Source: Agriotes lineatus (taxonomy: Eukaryota > Arthropoda > Insecta > Coleoptera > Elateridae). Taken from it: DNA of 64,000 nucleotides. The notes beneath the pieces are model-generated. The model was not told the DNA's origin. It saw only the letters and a program-made list of their open reading frames with translations, and searched no databases. Positions 47,501 to 58,778 of this stretch are shown here, one piece after another; positions within the stretch are counted from its first letter, which is position 1; each line of letters opens with the position of its first letter. The translations under genes were made by a program, and so were the position numbers. The DNA is taken from assembly GCA_940337035.1 (NCBI GenBank), contig CALNHX010001906.1, forward strand, positions 1-64,000, written 5' to 3'.

Positions 47501-48688
47501 TTTATTATCAAATTGTTGTTTTATGTGTGTGTAAAATTAGCGCCAGCTTCGAGCTGAGTGTAATTCAGGAATAGATAACGTCGCCCCGTACGCTAAGAAA
47601 ACTAGCTGAGTAGATTGTTACACCACTTTACGTTTGTTCCTCTAATTATCGCCAGATCAAGTTTGCTGGCTAGGAAAAGCGATCCCAGCATATCATAGTG
47701 TATACCGGCTAACATACAGATATCTGAATGTGGGGTTATTCGCGATATGAATTTAAATCACTACGCGTGGAGCGCAGTAACGTATAGCATCCATTCAGTC
47801 TACGGTTTGCTTTAAAATTAACTGGTTTGGCTATTTTAAGGTTGAAATTAATCCAGTTTGGAAAGTAGCGTTTATATTTACTCAGCAAAAGCTGCGTTTT
47901 GATGCACACTATCTCATGTTTGACTTGTTAAAATTGTGATATTGAAATATGTGATATAGTTTACTGTATGTGATATAGTTTTGTTTGCTGTTGGTTTCAT
48001 TGATTATATTGTGTTGTTACCTTTGAGCAATTTAATGGTTTGTTCGCTCAAATGAACTAAGAAACAAGAGCCTGAATCATTTGGCGCCCCTATAATTTAC
48101 ATCTATTAGTTTTGAAGGTAAGTTACCTACGTCCTTCCATTGAGTTAGTACGAGTGCATGTTCCGTTTCAGTATCGGCAATTTATAATGTGACATGATAT
48201 TAGTGATGATGACATAATTTTGAAGCTCTCTGTGCCAACAACAACAGAAAAAACTTCAAGAACCATGGCCGTCTTATCATTCAACGTTGATTTCAATGGG
48301 TTGAACATTTATTAATTTTTCCGCATAATGTTTTATTATTTAAAATGTTTAATACATGTCTTGTGGTGATTTTTGTTGTTGTTTAATGAATAATATTTTT
48401 ATTCAATTTATTATCAATGTTACTGTGAAAAACTATGTTTTTATTGCTTGTTCAAAGGTGCCCCTAATTTGTTCAAACCTACCCCCGATATGGGGCAGAG
48501 TTATATAATTGCAAAAATGTATCTTTTTTTATAATTTTTTTTAATATTCAAATATAAAACTTATATTTATACCGAAATTTGCTGTAATGTGTTTGTTGTG
48601 GTTACCATTGTCTACACCTTTATACCATGAAAAGTTTTAAAAAATATTTTATTTCGTGAAACATGTTCAAAAGTGCTACCTTCTCCCC
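44576..48688 (+). mobile_element. pogo-type DNA transposon, 4.1 kb, TA flanks
   Basis: The outer ends are inverted: GGGGAGAAGAGGGCGCATTT at 44576 against the reverse complement of the right end, GGGGAGAAGGTAGCACTTTT. TA lies on both sides (44574-44575 and 48689-48690). Further copies of the subterminal site GTTCAAA(t/g)GTGCC lie at about 44937-44951 and 48450-48464, with a weaker one at 48471. The decayed transposase occupies 45001-46741. The 46.75-48.44 kb stretch is noncoding and unusually long for this family, so it may be a further insertion. TA duplication, Psq-type HTH and DDE_1-type core all fit the pogo/Tigger group. Confidence 0.82.
45001..46741 (+). pseudogene. pogo/Tigger-type transposase (DDE_1), decayed
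   Basis: The frame begins at 45001 with ATA where an initiator ATG would be expected (I-V-R-T-Y-K-R-K). A Psq-type helix-turn-helix follows (V-K-A-A-I-A-L-V and L-S-I-R-K-A-T-A-I-Y, then S-L-Y-Y-R-L-K). A TAG at 45319-45321 breaks the frame. After a CENP-B-like segment the frame shifts into the catalytic domain, with the first acid in Y-N-L-D-E-T-G near 45500 and a 116-residue open stretch (45564-45914). The part that should carry the second catalytic D is lost at about 45830. The distinctive C-terminal domain reappears at about 46505-46741 (E-G-N-Y-V, E-Y-S-V-K-Y-L, F-K-F-V-M-P-D). Not functional. A short direct repeat 'tacttcatcaacatcg' lies at 46155-46195. Confidence 0.85.
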
Positions 48689-48690
48689 TA

Positions 48691-50847
48691 CAATTTTTTG
48701 GAAAGGCCACCAATTACAATATTTACATTATGTCTTGCTTCGAAACATTTGATAAACTAGCCGCAGCCTCTCTAAATACGCGAACTAATTAATAATTTCC
48801 ATTATCACCAATAGGAAATTCATTTGACTTCCTTAAAGGCATCATCCGGACTTATTTGAAACAGCCTCGTACATTGAGAAAGAATATACCGACGCAATGA
48901 CTTGCAACTTATGGAAGTAATTAAACTGCATTGGCGATCGTTACATAAACCTTGGCCAGAACAAAACGAAGAGCTCTGATTGTACTACAATCGCTGGATG
49001 AAATCGAAAGGGCCCAAGTAGAAACGAGAGAAAGAGACAAATCGCCTTCTGTGAAAGTCTGAAAGCGTCACGGCGTTTGACCTATTGCCTTCAGCTTCTT
49101 GTGATGTACCGTTTATTAATTACCGTTTTTTCTGTCAGCATAGAAAGGAACAGGGAACAATGTTCCTGGTAGGTACGCGCCGAGGATGTGTTCATTTCAG
49201 CGACAAAACGAAAGCGAAATGGTTGCACTTATATAAGTTGCGGGAAGGCCTTTAATAAGTAAATTTTGTTGTTGAATGATTTTTAATTCTAAGAATGCCC
49301 GTGCAATTATATGTTCGATGTTCGAAGCAGAGTTCCGTTAAGATAAGCTGTCACACAGATCTTTTGTACCTATAATTAAATTTAAGAAACCATTCTTCAT
49401 GCTTATCTAAGTAAAAGCGAACGATGGCATTATGCAAGCTCATCCTACAGACAGTTCTCGAATTAATTTCCGTAAAATATCCGTGAAATCGTGAATTGTT
49501 ATTTAATTATAATGGGCAATGATTCTATACAAGTGCAACGACAAGAAAAAAGTGAATAGGTACAAGAATGTTTCACACTATTTAATTGTATTAGCAATGT
49601 ACCAACAAGCACATACAAAGAGAACAATGAAATAAGTGGAACAAAACCATTAGAATTCCGCTGAAGCTTATACACGCTAGTTTATAAACAACATTGCAAA
49701 AATTAAATAATACACAGTATGGCGCACAGCTTAGATATATCCATGGTGAATGTGTCAATCTTACACTAACAATAAACAAACAGAAAAATTATATAGCCAG
49801 GCCGCCTGGACATACCATACCATTAAATTGCGTTGGGAACCAAAATTAAATATATAGAAGTAATTAAGACTTCATTCTTTTAACTCAGTGAACCTAGAAG
49901 TCAGAATTTAATTATTATATTACAAAATAGAATACCAATAAAATATTCTTACAAACGAAGTGTGTAGGAAAGGTGCCAGCTGAGCCTAAAACAAAATGTG
50001 TGTCCGGAAGCGCTACTGGACAGTTCAAACCAGAAAACTTACAGGTGGAAACGTAAACCCCAAACTACATAAAACCCTAAAAAAGTTTATAAAAAAACAA
50101 GCAGCAGTTGATTAAATCCACAGTTTTTATTATTATTCGACAAATTAAATGTATAAAAATACATAGCGCCACATTCAATACGAAGATTCCATGGTAAAAT
50201 TATAAAAATAATTATTTAGTAGCACGCGGTAGCAATTAAGCTAAGCAGAAACAACGAAAATTAAGGTGAGCAACATTACATATCCAAATCTACTAAAAAA
50301 TGCGTTATAAACCGCATATTATGCAAAAATGCTTCTGCGCATAATTCATAAACCACAAAAAAATAACAACTACTAAAAGCTTCGCAATAATTCCCACAGC
50401 AATGCTGCCATTAAATACAATCACAAATCCATTTACTGTTACAAAAAAATCTATTTACTATTTTACAACGCAAATGATTTGAACTTCCGAGTTTAGGCAC
50501 ATTTGCATGTTCCGACTCCACTTTCTTGCTTAAGATCACCTTTTTCTAGGTCTTTCTGTCTCATCAGACGATATAGCAACGTCACCCTGAGTAAACTTCC
50601 CGTTTGCATTTAGTTGACGTGTTACCAAATTAACCGACCAAAATCAGTGGTAGATTTTTCAAACTGATCAACACGTATCACGACGTCTTCCCTACTCTCG
50701 TCTAACTATTATATAGATTATTTAGTGATTTTATTTATTGTCTACTCTACTGTATCTAACGAATTTAATGCATTTCCGCCGAAGTCCTAGCGCGGTCACT
50801 TAGAAACTTCCTACTGTGGTCAACTTTCCTAAGTTATTTCGTCTAGA
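48691..50847. other. intergenic DNA, no gene recognised
   Basis: AT-rich sequence without supported features. Only frames of about 60 residues. Confidence 0.45.
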
Positions 50848-51115
50848 TATTTATTTTTATTTTATTTATTTATTTCGCACTCAGCCAACGGCCGTTAGGC
50901 CAATTATAGACGTCGCTGTGCATTATGGGGACTTCCAACCCCACTAACGACTATCATGATGTTGTTATGAGAGCCGGGACCCACTATTTCCGTGACAGCC
51001 GTATCACGAGGCGCCGAGAGAAACAGCCGTGGAACTCCCATCCAAGTTCTGACCAGAAAGGACTTTGCTTAACTCTACTGATCGAACGTGGACGCTTATT
51101 CAAGCTACACCACCC
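50848..51115 (-). mobile_element. 5S-rRNA-derived SINE, copy 3
   Basis: Minus-strand copy of the 18.4-kb SINE. The 5S-like head is at about 51115-51035 ('ggtgtagcttgaa', 'gatcagtagagttaagcaaa', 'gtcagaacttggatggga'). The body has the same landmarks, and the A-rich tail appears here as ATTTATTTTATTTATTTATTT at 50849-50874. The head is complete, including the region missing from copy 2. Confidence 0.85.
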
Positions 51116-51870
51116 GGTCGCGTGAATAAGTATTCACTCACGTCGTGCACGTTTCACGCTTGCTTTAAACACTCACGTTCACGCACGCTCAAGCTCACGT
51201 TCACTCAGGTTTCAGGAGTGACCCGCCACTCACGACGTGACCCGCAGCTCATATTTCAAAATTCAAATTCAGATAGAACAGAATGTTCAATTTTAAAACC
51301 AATAAAAATCTGTGTAAAGGGCTTTAAACAGAACATTGTGACACTAAATAATTTTAAAAATCAAATTAAGCTAAGGGTAAAAATATCTTCACCTTTCTAA
51401 TAAATTACATAAATTTTCAACTAAAAAAAATATTACCGGTGATCGAAATCGAAGGACAGGCGTATGCGATACCAGCGTTTTGTAGAATATTGCAGGCGAA
51501 TGTGCTATTCCTACATGCTCTACAGAGCACTTTTTGTGTCCATGCGTCCCAGCTGCCTTAAATAGAACCTTAGAATGGAAATAATTATTAATTCTCGGAC
51601 AGGACGCCATTCACTGTACACAGTACACACAACACTTATGCGCATGAGCAGCTCCATATCTAGAGCTTCCACATGAGAGGGCAGTGGCTGGGCGAGGCAC
51701 TCTGCAATCTTTTATTCATTACTAAATATTTAACGTGAAATTAACGTGAAACGTGAATCACGCCTTGGAAATTTTCACTCACGTTCACGTCCCGATTTTC
51801 AAATATTAGTCACGTTCACGACAGAACCGCCGTGACCCGACTGTTTTCACATCACATGCCCATTCCTAAT
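51116..51870. repeat. CACGT/ACGTGA-rich block, possible hAT-type element end
   Basis: Two clusters of 'ctcacgttcac'-type words lie at about 51130-51250 and 51735-51850 around an AT-rich middle. The right edge, read on the minus strand, is TTAGGAATGGGCATGTGATG, which resembles the TGGGCA termini of hAT elements. No matching left terminus or 8-bp duplication was found. The middle holds no supported gene. Confidence 0.35.
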
Positions 51871-51874
51871 TTCG

Positions 51875-52485
51875 TCCCACTGTGGTGGTGAAACCGTTTA
51901 TCTATTTTCTTTTGTCTTTGAATTGAAGAATTTTTGGCTCGAGCTCGCTAAATCCATTGGAACTTCGTCTGTCGCGTCTCTCGCTTTATGGGAGATATAT
52001 AAATGAGTGGTTGCAATATCTCCTTTAATTTAAAAGAAATCTGGGAAGAACGCCATTTGGTGGATTTACTGGAAATAGCTGTTTTTTATAGTAAGTTTGG
52101 CAGAGAAGAGCATGCTAGCAATTTGTTCTTATAAATTTGTAATACATTTTAGATGGTTTTCGATAAGTCAGTACCTCCTTACTACGGTATTTGGGATGGG
52201 AGATAGGTCGGTAAGACGATTTACACCTGAAGTGAGTTTCTTAAATGCCCTTCACGTATGTACGCTGATTACGTCTTATTGTTTCAGGGCTTCTTTGTAC
52301 TTAGGGCTTTTGTTCGTATTTACGAATTTTCTGTGTATTTATGGATTTTTATGTGTGTTTTATGGTTTTATGGAAGTTGAATTTCGTTTTCGTAAGATGC
52401 TAGATTTAAAAAATAAGCCACAACCTCGCCTTAATTTAATGAAATATTTTGCGGCACCAGTTCAAAATGCATTGGCGTGAATAAG
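51875..52485. other. no gene recognised
   Basis: The 127-residue plus frame at 52097-52480 is hydrophobic and T-rich and lacks any motif. It is likely noncoding sequence lying just past the truncated 3' end of the minus-strand LINE. Confidence 0.4.
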
Positions 52486-52489
52486 TTTA

Positions 52490-54020
52490 AGTATATGATA
52501 TTTAAGTTTCGTGTTTACGCCTGTTTACTTTTGATCGTTTGTGCCCGATTGAAGTCTATCAATCAGTTATGCATATTTATGTTGAATTCCCAATACTTTT
52601 CAGCTAATTGTCTCATTGTATGTATAGCGTCGATTGTACTATGCTTTGCTCTAAATCCGTGTTGGTACTGTCCTATTTTGGTGTTGATAGGTACCTCTAT
52701 CTTTTGATATGATTGTGTATTAAACTTGTAACTTTGTATACTACGTTTTAAAGTGTTATGCCCCTATAGTTTGCACATACATCTCTGCTACCTCCTTTGA
52801 ATAGTGAAATCATTGTCTCGTTCTCCCAGTCTCTTAGATTTTTTCTTCTTTCCATAACTGTTTGCATATATCATAGACTTTCTCGCCAATCTTTCATCCA
52901 CCGTATTTTAGCATTTCATTATGTCATCTGGGCCAGCTGCTTTCCCATCCTTTAGTTAATTAATTATTTTTGCACTTCTTCATTGTTTATTTTATCGTCT
53001 TCAAGCACGTATTCGAGTATTTGTAATAATGTTCTATCTTCATCTTTGTTGCTTAAAAGCTCCACATTTTGTTTCTTTCTTTCTCAGATTTCTTTTCTGT
53101 TTTTTCAGTTCATTATAACATTTTCTTGCTCTCTTTAAATTGTAGTAGCTTTTAAGTTCTTTTACTTCATTTTCCCATCATTCACGTCCCTCATTCTGTA
53201 AAGTTTTTCAGCTATATTTCTTTTCTGTAGATATTCTTGTTTGTCTTGCTGCAGTCTAGAATTGTGCTATTTATTCCATGCTTCGTTTTTCTGTAGAATT
53301 TTTTCCCTGTAGTCCAAATCAAACCACTCTTTTTGTTTACTTATCTTATGGCCTTCAATTATTTTCATAGCCAGGCTTGCTGCATCTAGTATTCTTGTTT
53401 TGAGGACACTCCATAAACCCTCTACATCTTCCTGTGCAATGTTCTTAACTTAGTTTTTCGATACTGCTGGTTTGTATTTGTAACATTTCTTCCACATTTT
53501 CTTACCTTTGTGTTTTTGCTTTCTGTCTGATGCGATCTTTCTTTTAGTTTAGCTAACACTAAACAGTGATTACTATCACAATTAGCTCCCCGATACGTTC
53601 TAACGTCTTCCACTGAGCGTTGTCTTATTAGAATATGATCAATTTGGGTGAAGTAACTTCTTCCCGGTGAGTTCCATGTTACCTAGTGTTGGTATTTATT
53701 GATAAATTTTGTGCTACTACTAAGTTGTTTGTTTCTGCTAAGTTATACAGGTAATTTCCATTCTTATTACTTTCGTTGTGAATTGTGTATTTCCCCGCTC
53801 CTTCAGTCAGAAAGTCATTCTTCCGTATCTGCGCGTTGAAATCGCCCAATACAATTTTTGTGTCATAATCTGGTAATGCCAGTATTTCTTTATATAGTGC
53901 TGCATAAGACTTCTTTTAATTCATCATCGGTGCCCTTTGTAGTCGCGTAACGGTCTATGAAGATTATATTTGAAATCCCCAATAAAGACAGCTCTATCAT
54001 TTATCCTGTAATGGTATGAT
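52490..54020 (-). pseudogene. LINE ORF2 remnant: endonuclease C-terminal part, linker, RT N-terminal part
   Basis: Reading minus from about 54020, the pieces are N-D-R-A-V-F-I, F-I-D-R-Y-A-T-T-K-G, the endonuclease core K-I-V-L-G-D-F-N-A-Q-I-R (near 53860), and Q-I-D-H-I-L-I-R with D-S-N-H-C-L-V (catalytic D/H region, near 53560-53630). A basic linker with E-W-F-D-L-D-Y-R-E-K follows. The RT entry motifs are K-D-G-K-A-A-G-P-D-D-I near 52930, N-Y-R-G-I-T-L near 52760, G-F-R-A-K-H-S-T near 52660 and I-D-F-N-R-A near 52550. The RT catalytic Y/F-x-D-D box is not seen, so the 3' end is truncated. Several frameshifts and stops occur. It continues the ORF1 and endonuclease fragments at 55.7-56.9 kb. 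Confidence 0.85.
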
Positions 54021-54021
54021 G

Positions 54022-55700
54022 CTTACAGCAATTCTGGTTGCATTGCTAACGTACAAATACTAATAAAAGATTTAAATAGGCCCAGAAATGGTATTGTATT
54101 TATTGCAACAACATAAGTCACCAGTAAGCATTGATAATTACATAAGACATGATTAGCAATAACTATAATTAATTAACAGAGGTTAGCAATTGAATAAAAC
54201 AGTATCGTCAGGATTGCGTTTAGTTTGTATTCAAGATTTGTGCTCAATATGGCAAATGTAGCTAGCTAAGTTAATAATGAATGGCAGTTTAATTGAGTAA
54301 CGTCATGACACGATAATTAAATCGCTTAAGTACAAAGGTGTTTCGAAGCGTTACAGAGATTTCATGCAGCGTCTTCAGTCATATTGAAATGTCAACAATT
54401 GATAACGTAGCTAAAGGGTTATAAAGAATTGCAAGAAGGCACCGATTACTGCAAAGGACATTTAAAAAGCAACCTGGGAATTAATGAAGACTACAAGAAA
54501 GTGCTAATAGCTTGAGACTCAGTAAAAAGTGCAACCAACTGTGCAGTTATAGTTTTCTGAATGACATTTGCAAAAGCAATTAAAAATTAAGATCAAAGAT
54601 TGTAAACTTACTAAAAAAACAATTGCAAATCCTGTTGCTATGGTGACCTAGAATGTAAATTGTTGCTGTTTGTTGATGAAGCCAAGCCGAAGGTTTGTGT
54701 CTTGTTTACCTCCCCGATTTTGATTAATTTTGTCGATAAAAATATATAATTTGTACCCAGTTGTGTTTATTTGCCAATGTGCCGAGACCAGCTGTGGTTA
54801 ATTTGGCAGTGTCCCGGTGTGCAGTTCCAGCGTAAATTGGACCTGGAGCTTCGCCTATGTGTGATAGCCTTTCGAGCTATAATTCGACTAGTTTCGGAGC
54901 TGCGGGAAGCAGAAAGCAGAATGCATCGCATAGAGGCCTTGTTTGTGGTCTATAAGAAGATACCAGCAGCTAAAATATCGCTACGAGGCAGTTATAAGCT
55001 TGGCGTCCCTTCCAACCGTAGCCTCTGCGAGGTCATCTTTCGAGCCAGATTCGGCAGGACTGGGAGCTACGGGAAGGGGACAACAAAGTGCAGCACCTGG
55101 GGAAGGATTGGTTCGTACTCCAGAGATAGGCAGGAGCAGTTCAAACCGTTCCAGATAGAAAATACAAGCTTTGAGTGCCTTACGCGGAGACCGGAGGTGT
55201 CTTTCAAGCTAAGGGAAAACAAATGCGAGTTGGCGTCGCTTTGTACTACAAATTCCAGGTTAGCCAAACGACTTGATTATTTAAAATGCATTGTTACAAT
55301 TTACCGGAGATAAACTGATTGATTGTTGGTTTATTTGTGTTCAAAATACGCTGCATTTTCTGTGTTTCGAACAGCTTTGTTTACATCAAATTGTGAGGTT
55401 GTCATTCGTTACAATCGAGCATTTTCCATACAATAGTTACATTCATCTAAAGTGTAACAACCTGACCCTGTAGGTACGAGTCTCAATAGCTAGCCGGCAC
55501 AAAAATTTTTAATAAGTTGACAATGAATAAAAAATAGAAAGCAACATAGCTTTATTAAAGTAAAGCATAATTTAAATAATCATATTTTTAAGTAGCCTAG
55601 CTGAGAGATGCAATTAAATTAAAACTATCTGTGTTGTGGTCGCTCAATTATTTATTTATTGAATTAATTACATGAGGAGATCAACAAAGTACCTCGATTA
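54022..55700. other. 1.7-kb insertion splitting the LINE endonuclease, with a 180-residue ORF
   Basis: The minus-strand LINE endonuclease stops after G-F-I-I-T-K-E-I near 55715 and resumes at I-N-D-R near 54012, so the intervening DNA was inserted. It contains a plus-strand frame at 54771-55313 with a helical, leucine-rich stretch (R-L-V-S-E-L-R-E-A-E-S-R-M-H-R-I-E-A-L) resembling the coiled coil of some retrotransposon ORF1 proteins. A second frame overlaps it at 54943-55158. I cannot name the family, and no terminal repeats or target duplication were identified. The insertion reading is inferred from the broken domain. Confidence 0.55.
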
Positions 55701-55942
55701 AAAATAGTTTATTTGTATTTCTTTAGTAATAATGAATCCAGTTCCTCTTTGTCCTTTTATTGTGAACCCACTCTATGTATATACATGTAAACTCATCTTT
55801 GTCTATTTTCCCCTCTCCAACAGCCAACCCATCAAGTTTATTGTAAGGCTAAAACATCAATTTTATGTTTTTTGCTATTTACATTATTTCCATTAACTTA
55901 CCAGTGTTCGTAGGTTCCAGGTTGCAACCCTGATCCGTATTG
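55700..55942 (-). pseudogene. LINE ORF2 remnant: N-terminal part of APE endonuclease
   Basis: Minus-strand reading from about 55940 gives I-R-V-A-T-W-N-L-R-T-L, the standard start of a LINE APE-type endonuclease. Then come I-D-V-L-A-L-Q near 55860 and, after frameshifts, G-F-I-I-T-K-E-I near 55725. It is interrupted by the insertion and resumes at 54020. Confidence 0.75.
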
Positions 55943-56154
55943 TTTCTTTTATACATTTTATTTTGTTCTTTTCCTCGTTTGTAGCAGAAGTCGTCATCGT
56001 TGCAGGTTTCACATTGTTTGTTAATTGTTATTTACTTTGCAACTGGTAGTTTTCTTCTACCTGTTAGGTATTTTCATCAGCTTTATTTTTAATTGGCGCT
56101 ACAAAAGTTTGTACCATTATGTTTTATCTGGGCGTTGATCTATAAAATATTTTG

Positions 56155-56940
56155 CTAGTATTTGCTTTTCTTATTTTTATCTCGGGTGTGCTCCCCTACG
56201 CGGTTACGTTTTTTTTGTTTTCTTCTATTTTTATCCTCCTGCATTATCATTGCCGCAGATCCTTCTCCATTTCTATTAGTATTTTGTTCGCTTTCTTCAC
56301 TATAACCTTGCCTATCAAGTCCCTCACGTCCATCCTCCTCGTTACTTATGTCTTCTTCTGTTAACACGTTTTTCTCTTTGTTTGTTATTCTGCCGTTGTC
56401 TACTAATTTCCTCATATTTAAAAAGAGCAAACTTTCCCATTTTTCTTGCCGCTGTTAATTTAGGTTTAAGTGCTTTCCTTTCTTCCACTAACTCATTTGA
56501 AAAGTGTTCCTCAATTCATACATTTGTGTTCAATGTTTTCTTATTTGCATTATCATTAATTTTGTTCTACAAGTGGTAAAACCCACAACAATTGGAGATT
56601 TTCTATATTTCTTGTTTATCTTCCTAATAAAAGCTAAATCTTGAACTCGATTCCTATTGACACACTTCTTAAAAATTCTAAAATTTTTAATTCTAATTCG
56701 AAATATGACTTTTGGTCTGCAGTTTCTAATCCAAATATTACTATATTTTTCCTTCTTAAAGATTTATCTAAATTTTGAATTTTCTTTTTATATTCCTTGA
56801 GATATTCAGTTGTTTGATTCATAAACATGGATATTGGAGCTAATTTTTCATCAATTCTTTTGTTTGTATTTGTGAACTGCCTATTCATCTTAGTTGTTAA
56901 TTTATCCATCACTTCTTGTATTGTTTGCATTTCCACTATT
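56155..56940 (-). pseudogene. LINE ORF1 remnant (coiled coil plus RNA-binding fold)
   Basis: The frame 56936-56634 has a coiled-coil start (M-E-M-Q-T-I-Q-E-V-M-D-K-L) then R-R-K-N-I-V-I-F-G-L-E, the entry of the RRM-like domain of many insect LINE ORF1 proteins. Across a frameshift, pieces such as S-P-I-V-V-G-F and E-E-R-K-A-L-K-P-K-L-T-A-A-R-K-M-G-K-F-A match the C-terminal domain. The frame 56430-56155 is a charged tail. It lies just upstream, in the minus sense, of the ORF2 endonuclease start, giving normal LINE order. Confidence 0.75.
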
Positions 56941-56944
56941 TTGT

Positions 56945-57955
56945 ATTATTTCATTAACATGATTTTCTAGAGCTGTTAATAAACTGCCCAGTATGAGATG
57001 TCACTATCAGTGACTACATAGATAAAAGGACCATCACACAATTTCTATTCTTATGTTATCTCATGCAGATATAATTCTTCAATCTAATCTAATTATTTTA
57101 TTTATAGATTAATCTAAATTTAATGGGCTCACCCTCAGGAAATTCCATGTTTTAAGTTTTAAAACTGAGTTTTAAGCTATTATTTGTAATAGGGTTTTAG
57201 GAACAATTTTTAAGGACAAACTCTCACAAACTCTTCCCTCTTTAATCTCATTGTTTCTAATAGCTTTTATATATATGATTCAGTTCGGGGTGCATATTAT
57301 CGGGTTGCTATATGGAAACAGCCTGGTGTGCAAGTGAATTGATGACAGTGGAAAAAGTGCGATAAAGCATATCACAATAGACCACTGTCAAAAAATTTCA
57401 TCATTCAGAGAACAGAAAGTTTTGTGTTGAATAATAATGGGAATTGGCATGTAGATAGCAGTCAGTGCAAGTGGGTTTGCATATGCCGAATGAGCAAGTT
57501 TGCCACTGGGGTGACGGAAAACATGTAGGTAAATCCAAGAAATGAAGAGAGCCGTTACTTTCTATCTCCATGGTAAAGTTAATGTCTGAATGTTGACTAC
57601 TGAGATGGTTTAAGAAGATGGTTAAAGTGTCTTTACCATGTGGCCAAATGGTAAAGGTACCTACAACGTATCAAGATCAGACATTTGGTATCAATTCTGA
57701 AGATTTCAGAGTCACGGCTTCGAACGCCACCCACCCAAAACTATTGGCAATGACAGGTAAAAGAAGCAAACTCATAACCGCACCAAAAATGTATTTAAAG
57801 AACTAAGCTTGAAATAGGAAATAAGTGGTAGAGAGGTATTTTTCTACAAGGGCCGGTAGACTTAAAAACGTCTCTCCATGCTCTGATAACAACTGTTGGC
57901 TTATGACTATAGAATTAGAGTAGAGTACCTATAGGCGTTCTGGCTCAAAATGTGT
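56945..57955. other. AT-rich intergenic DNA left of the polymerase-bearing element
   Basis: No supported gene. A 62-residue plus frame at 57618-57806 lacks motifs. The left end of the virus-like element could lie anywhere between here and the first GC-rich repeats at 57959. I see no clear boundary. Confidence 0.4.
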
Positions 57956-57958
57956 CAC

Positions 57959-58006
57959 TGCGCAGGTTTTCTGCGCAGGTGTCTGCGCAGGTTTCTGCGC
58001 AGGTTT
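57959..58006 (+). repeat. four 12-bp tandem units CTGCGCAGGTTT
   Basis: Units at 57959, 57971, 57983 and 57995, the second ending GTGT instead of GTTT. The core CTGCGCAG is itself palindromic. The units mark an abrupt change to GC-rich sequence (to about 58090, with repeated 'ggtcacg' and 'gtctagcc') and may be part of a terminal region. Confidence 0.85.
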
Positions 58007-58271
58007 ATCAAGGTCGTTGGTCTAGCCGGGGGTCACGGGTCTAGCCTGGGGTCAAGGTCACGGGCCTCACCTAGGTCACGTGCCACTTCCGGGAATTTTT
58101 TGGGTTAAAAGTGTAGTTTTTGAAATTTTCCCACGCTCGAGCGTCTGGGATGCAGACATGTCTATTCATGCAGGATGTTATCAGTAAATCAGAAGCTATC
58201 AACATTTTCTCAGGCTCGACCGGATGTGAGTCATCGTCTGACAGACATGCATATTCTTGCAGGATGTTGTT

Positions 58272-58545
58272 GAACAATGGCATCCCTTGTTTTAAACTCA
58301 GCACGAAATTCGAGAACAATGAAGCTATTGTTGTCTGGAGATTAAAATGTGCAAAGCTGGTAAATAGAACAATGACATCCCTTGTTTTAAAATCAGCATG
58401 AAATTCGAGAACAATGAAGCTATTGTTGTCTGGAGATTAAAATGTGCAAAGCTGGTAAAAATTGAACAATGAAAGCCATTGTTTGAGAAATCTGCACTAT
58501 AATTGGACAATGAAGCCATTGTTGTCTGGGGAGAATTTTTGCTGA
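58272..58545 (+). repeat. 95-bp tandem repeat with serial small hairpins
   Basis: Unit 1 starts at 58272 and unit 2 at 58367, with only a few differences. A third, diverged partial unit begins near 58463. Within and after the units are short inverted repeats: AACAAT...ATTGTT (58314 and 58409), AACAATG...CATTGTT (about 58465) and ACAATG...CATTGT (about 58505). Each forms a stem of 6-7 bp with a 4-6 base loop. The arrangement precedes the polymerase gene and could be replication or packaging iterons. Confidence 0.8.
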
Positions 58546-58560
58546 CCTCCATTATCAGAT

Positions 58561-58591
58561 AAACAAGCTTCAGACATGTCCAGACATGTTT
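58561..58591. promoter_or_regulatory. left cluster of RRRCWWGYYY palindromic sites
   Basis: Three 10-mers fit the p53-family half-site consensus exactly: AAACAAGCTT (58561-58570), a one-base gap, AGACATGTCC (58572-58581) and AGACATGTTT (58582-58591). Further exact matches lie at 58154-58163 (AGACATGTCT) and 58775-58784 (GAACATGTCT, containing the polymerase start codon). They could be p53 sites or merely iterons for an element-encoded protein. Confidence 0.6.
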
Positions 58592-58718
58592 GCAAAGCTG
58601 TTAAAAATTGAACAAAGGAACCTATTGTTTGAGGAAAAATCTGCACAACAGCTAAATTGAATGCTGCCTTTGTTTGAATTTTTGCTGACGCAGGCCTCCA
58701 TTATCAGCTGCGACGATG

Positions 58719-58727
58719 AATAAATAG
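58719..58727 (+). promoter_or_regulatory. TATA-like box of the polymerase gene
   Basis: AATAAATAG lies about 55 bp upstream of the start codon at 58779, followed by a GC-rich segment and 'ttagtatt', a possible initiator. This is the only TATA-like word close to the start. Confidence 0.45.
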
Positions 58728-58778
58728 CGCGGTTCCGCTGCCTGCAAGAGTTAGTATTACAACTGCACGCGCGCGAAC

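Noticed and set aside
51116..51870. Complete hAT element
   Set aside because: Only one possible TGGGCA-type end was found; no matching opposite end, 8-bp duplication or transposase.
52097..52480. 127-residue plus frame with hydrophobic segments
   Set aside because: T-rich DNA next to a minus-strand LINE. No recognisable domain and no support for a membrane protein.
57959..58545. CRISPR-like array
   Set aside because: Units are directly contiguous or unequal, without regular unique spacers, and the context is eukaryotic.
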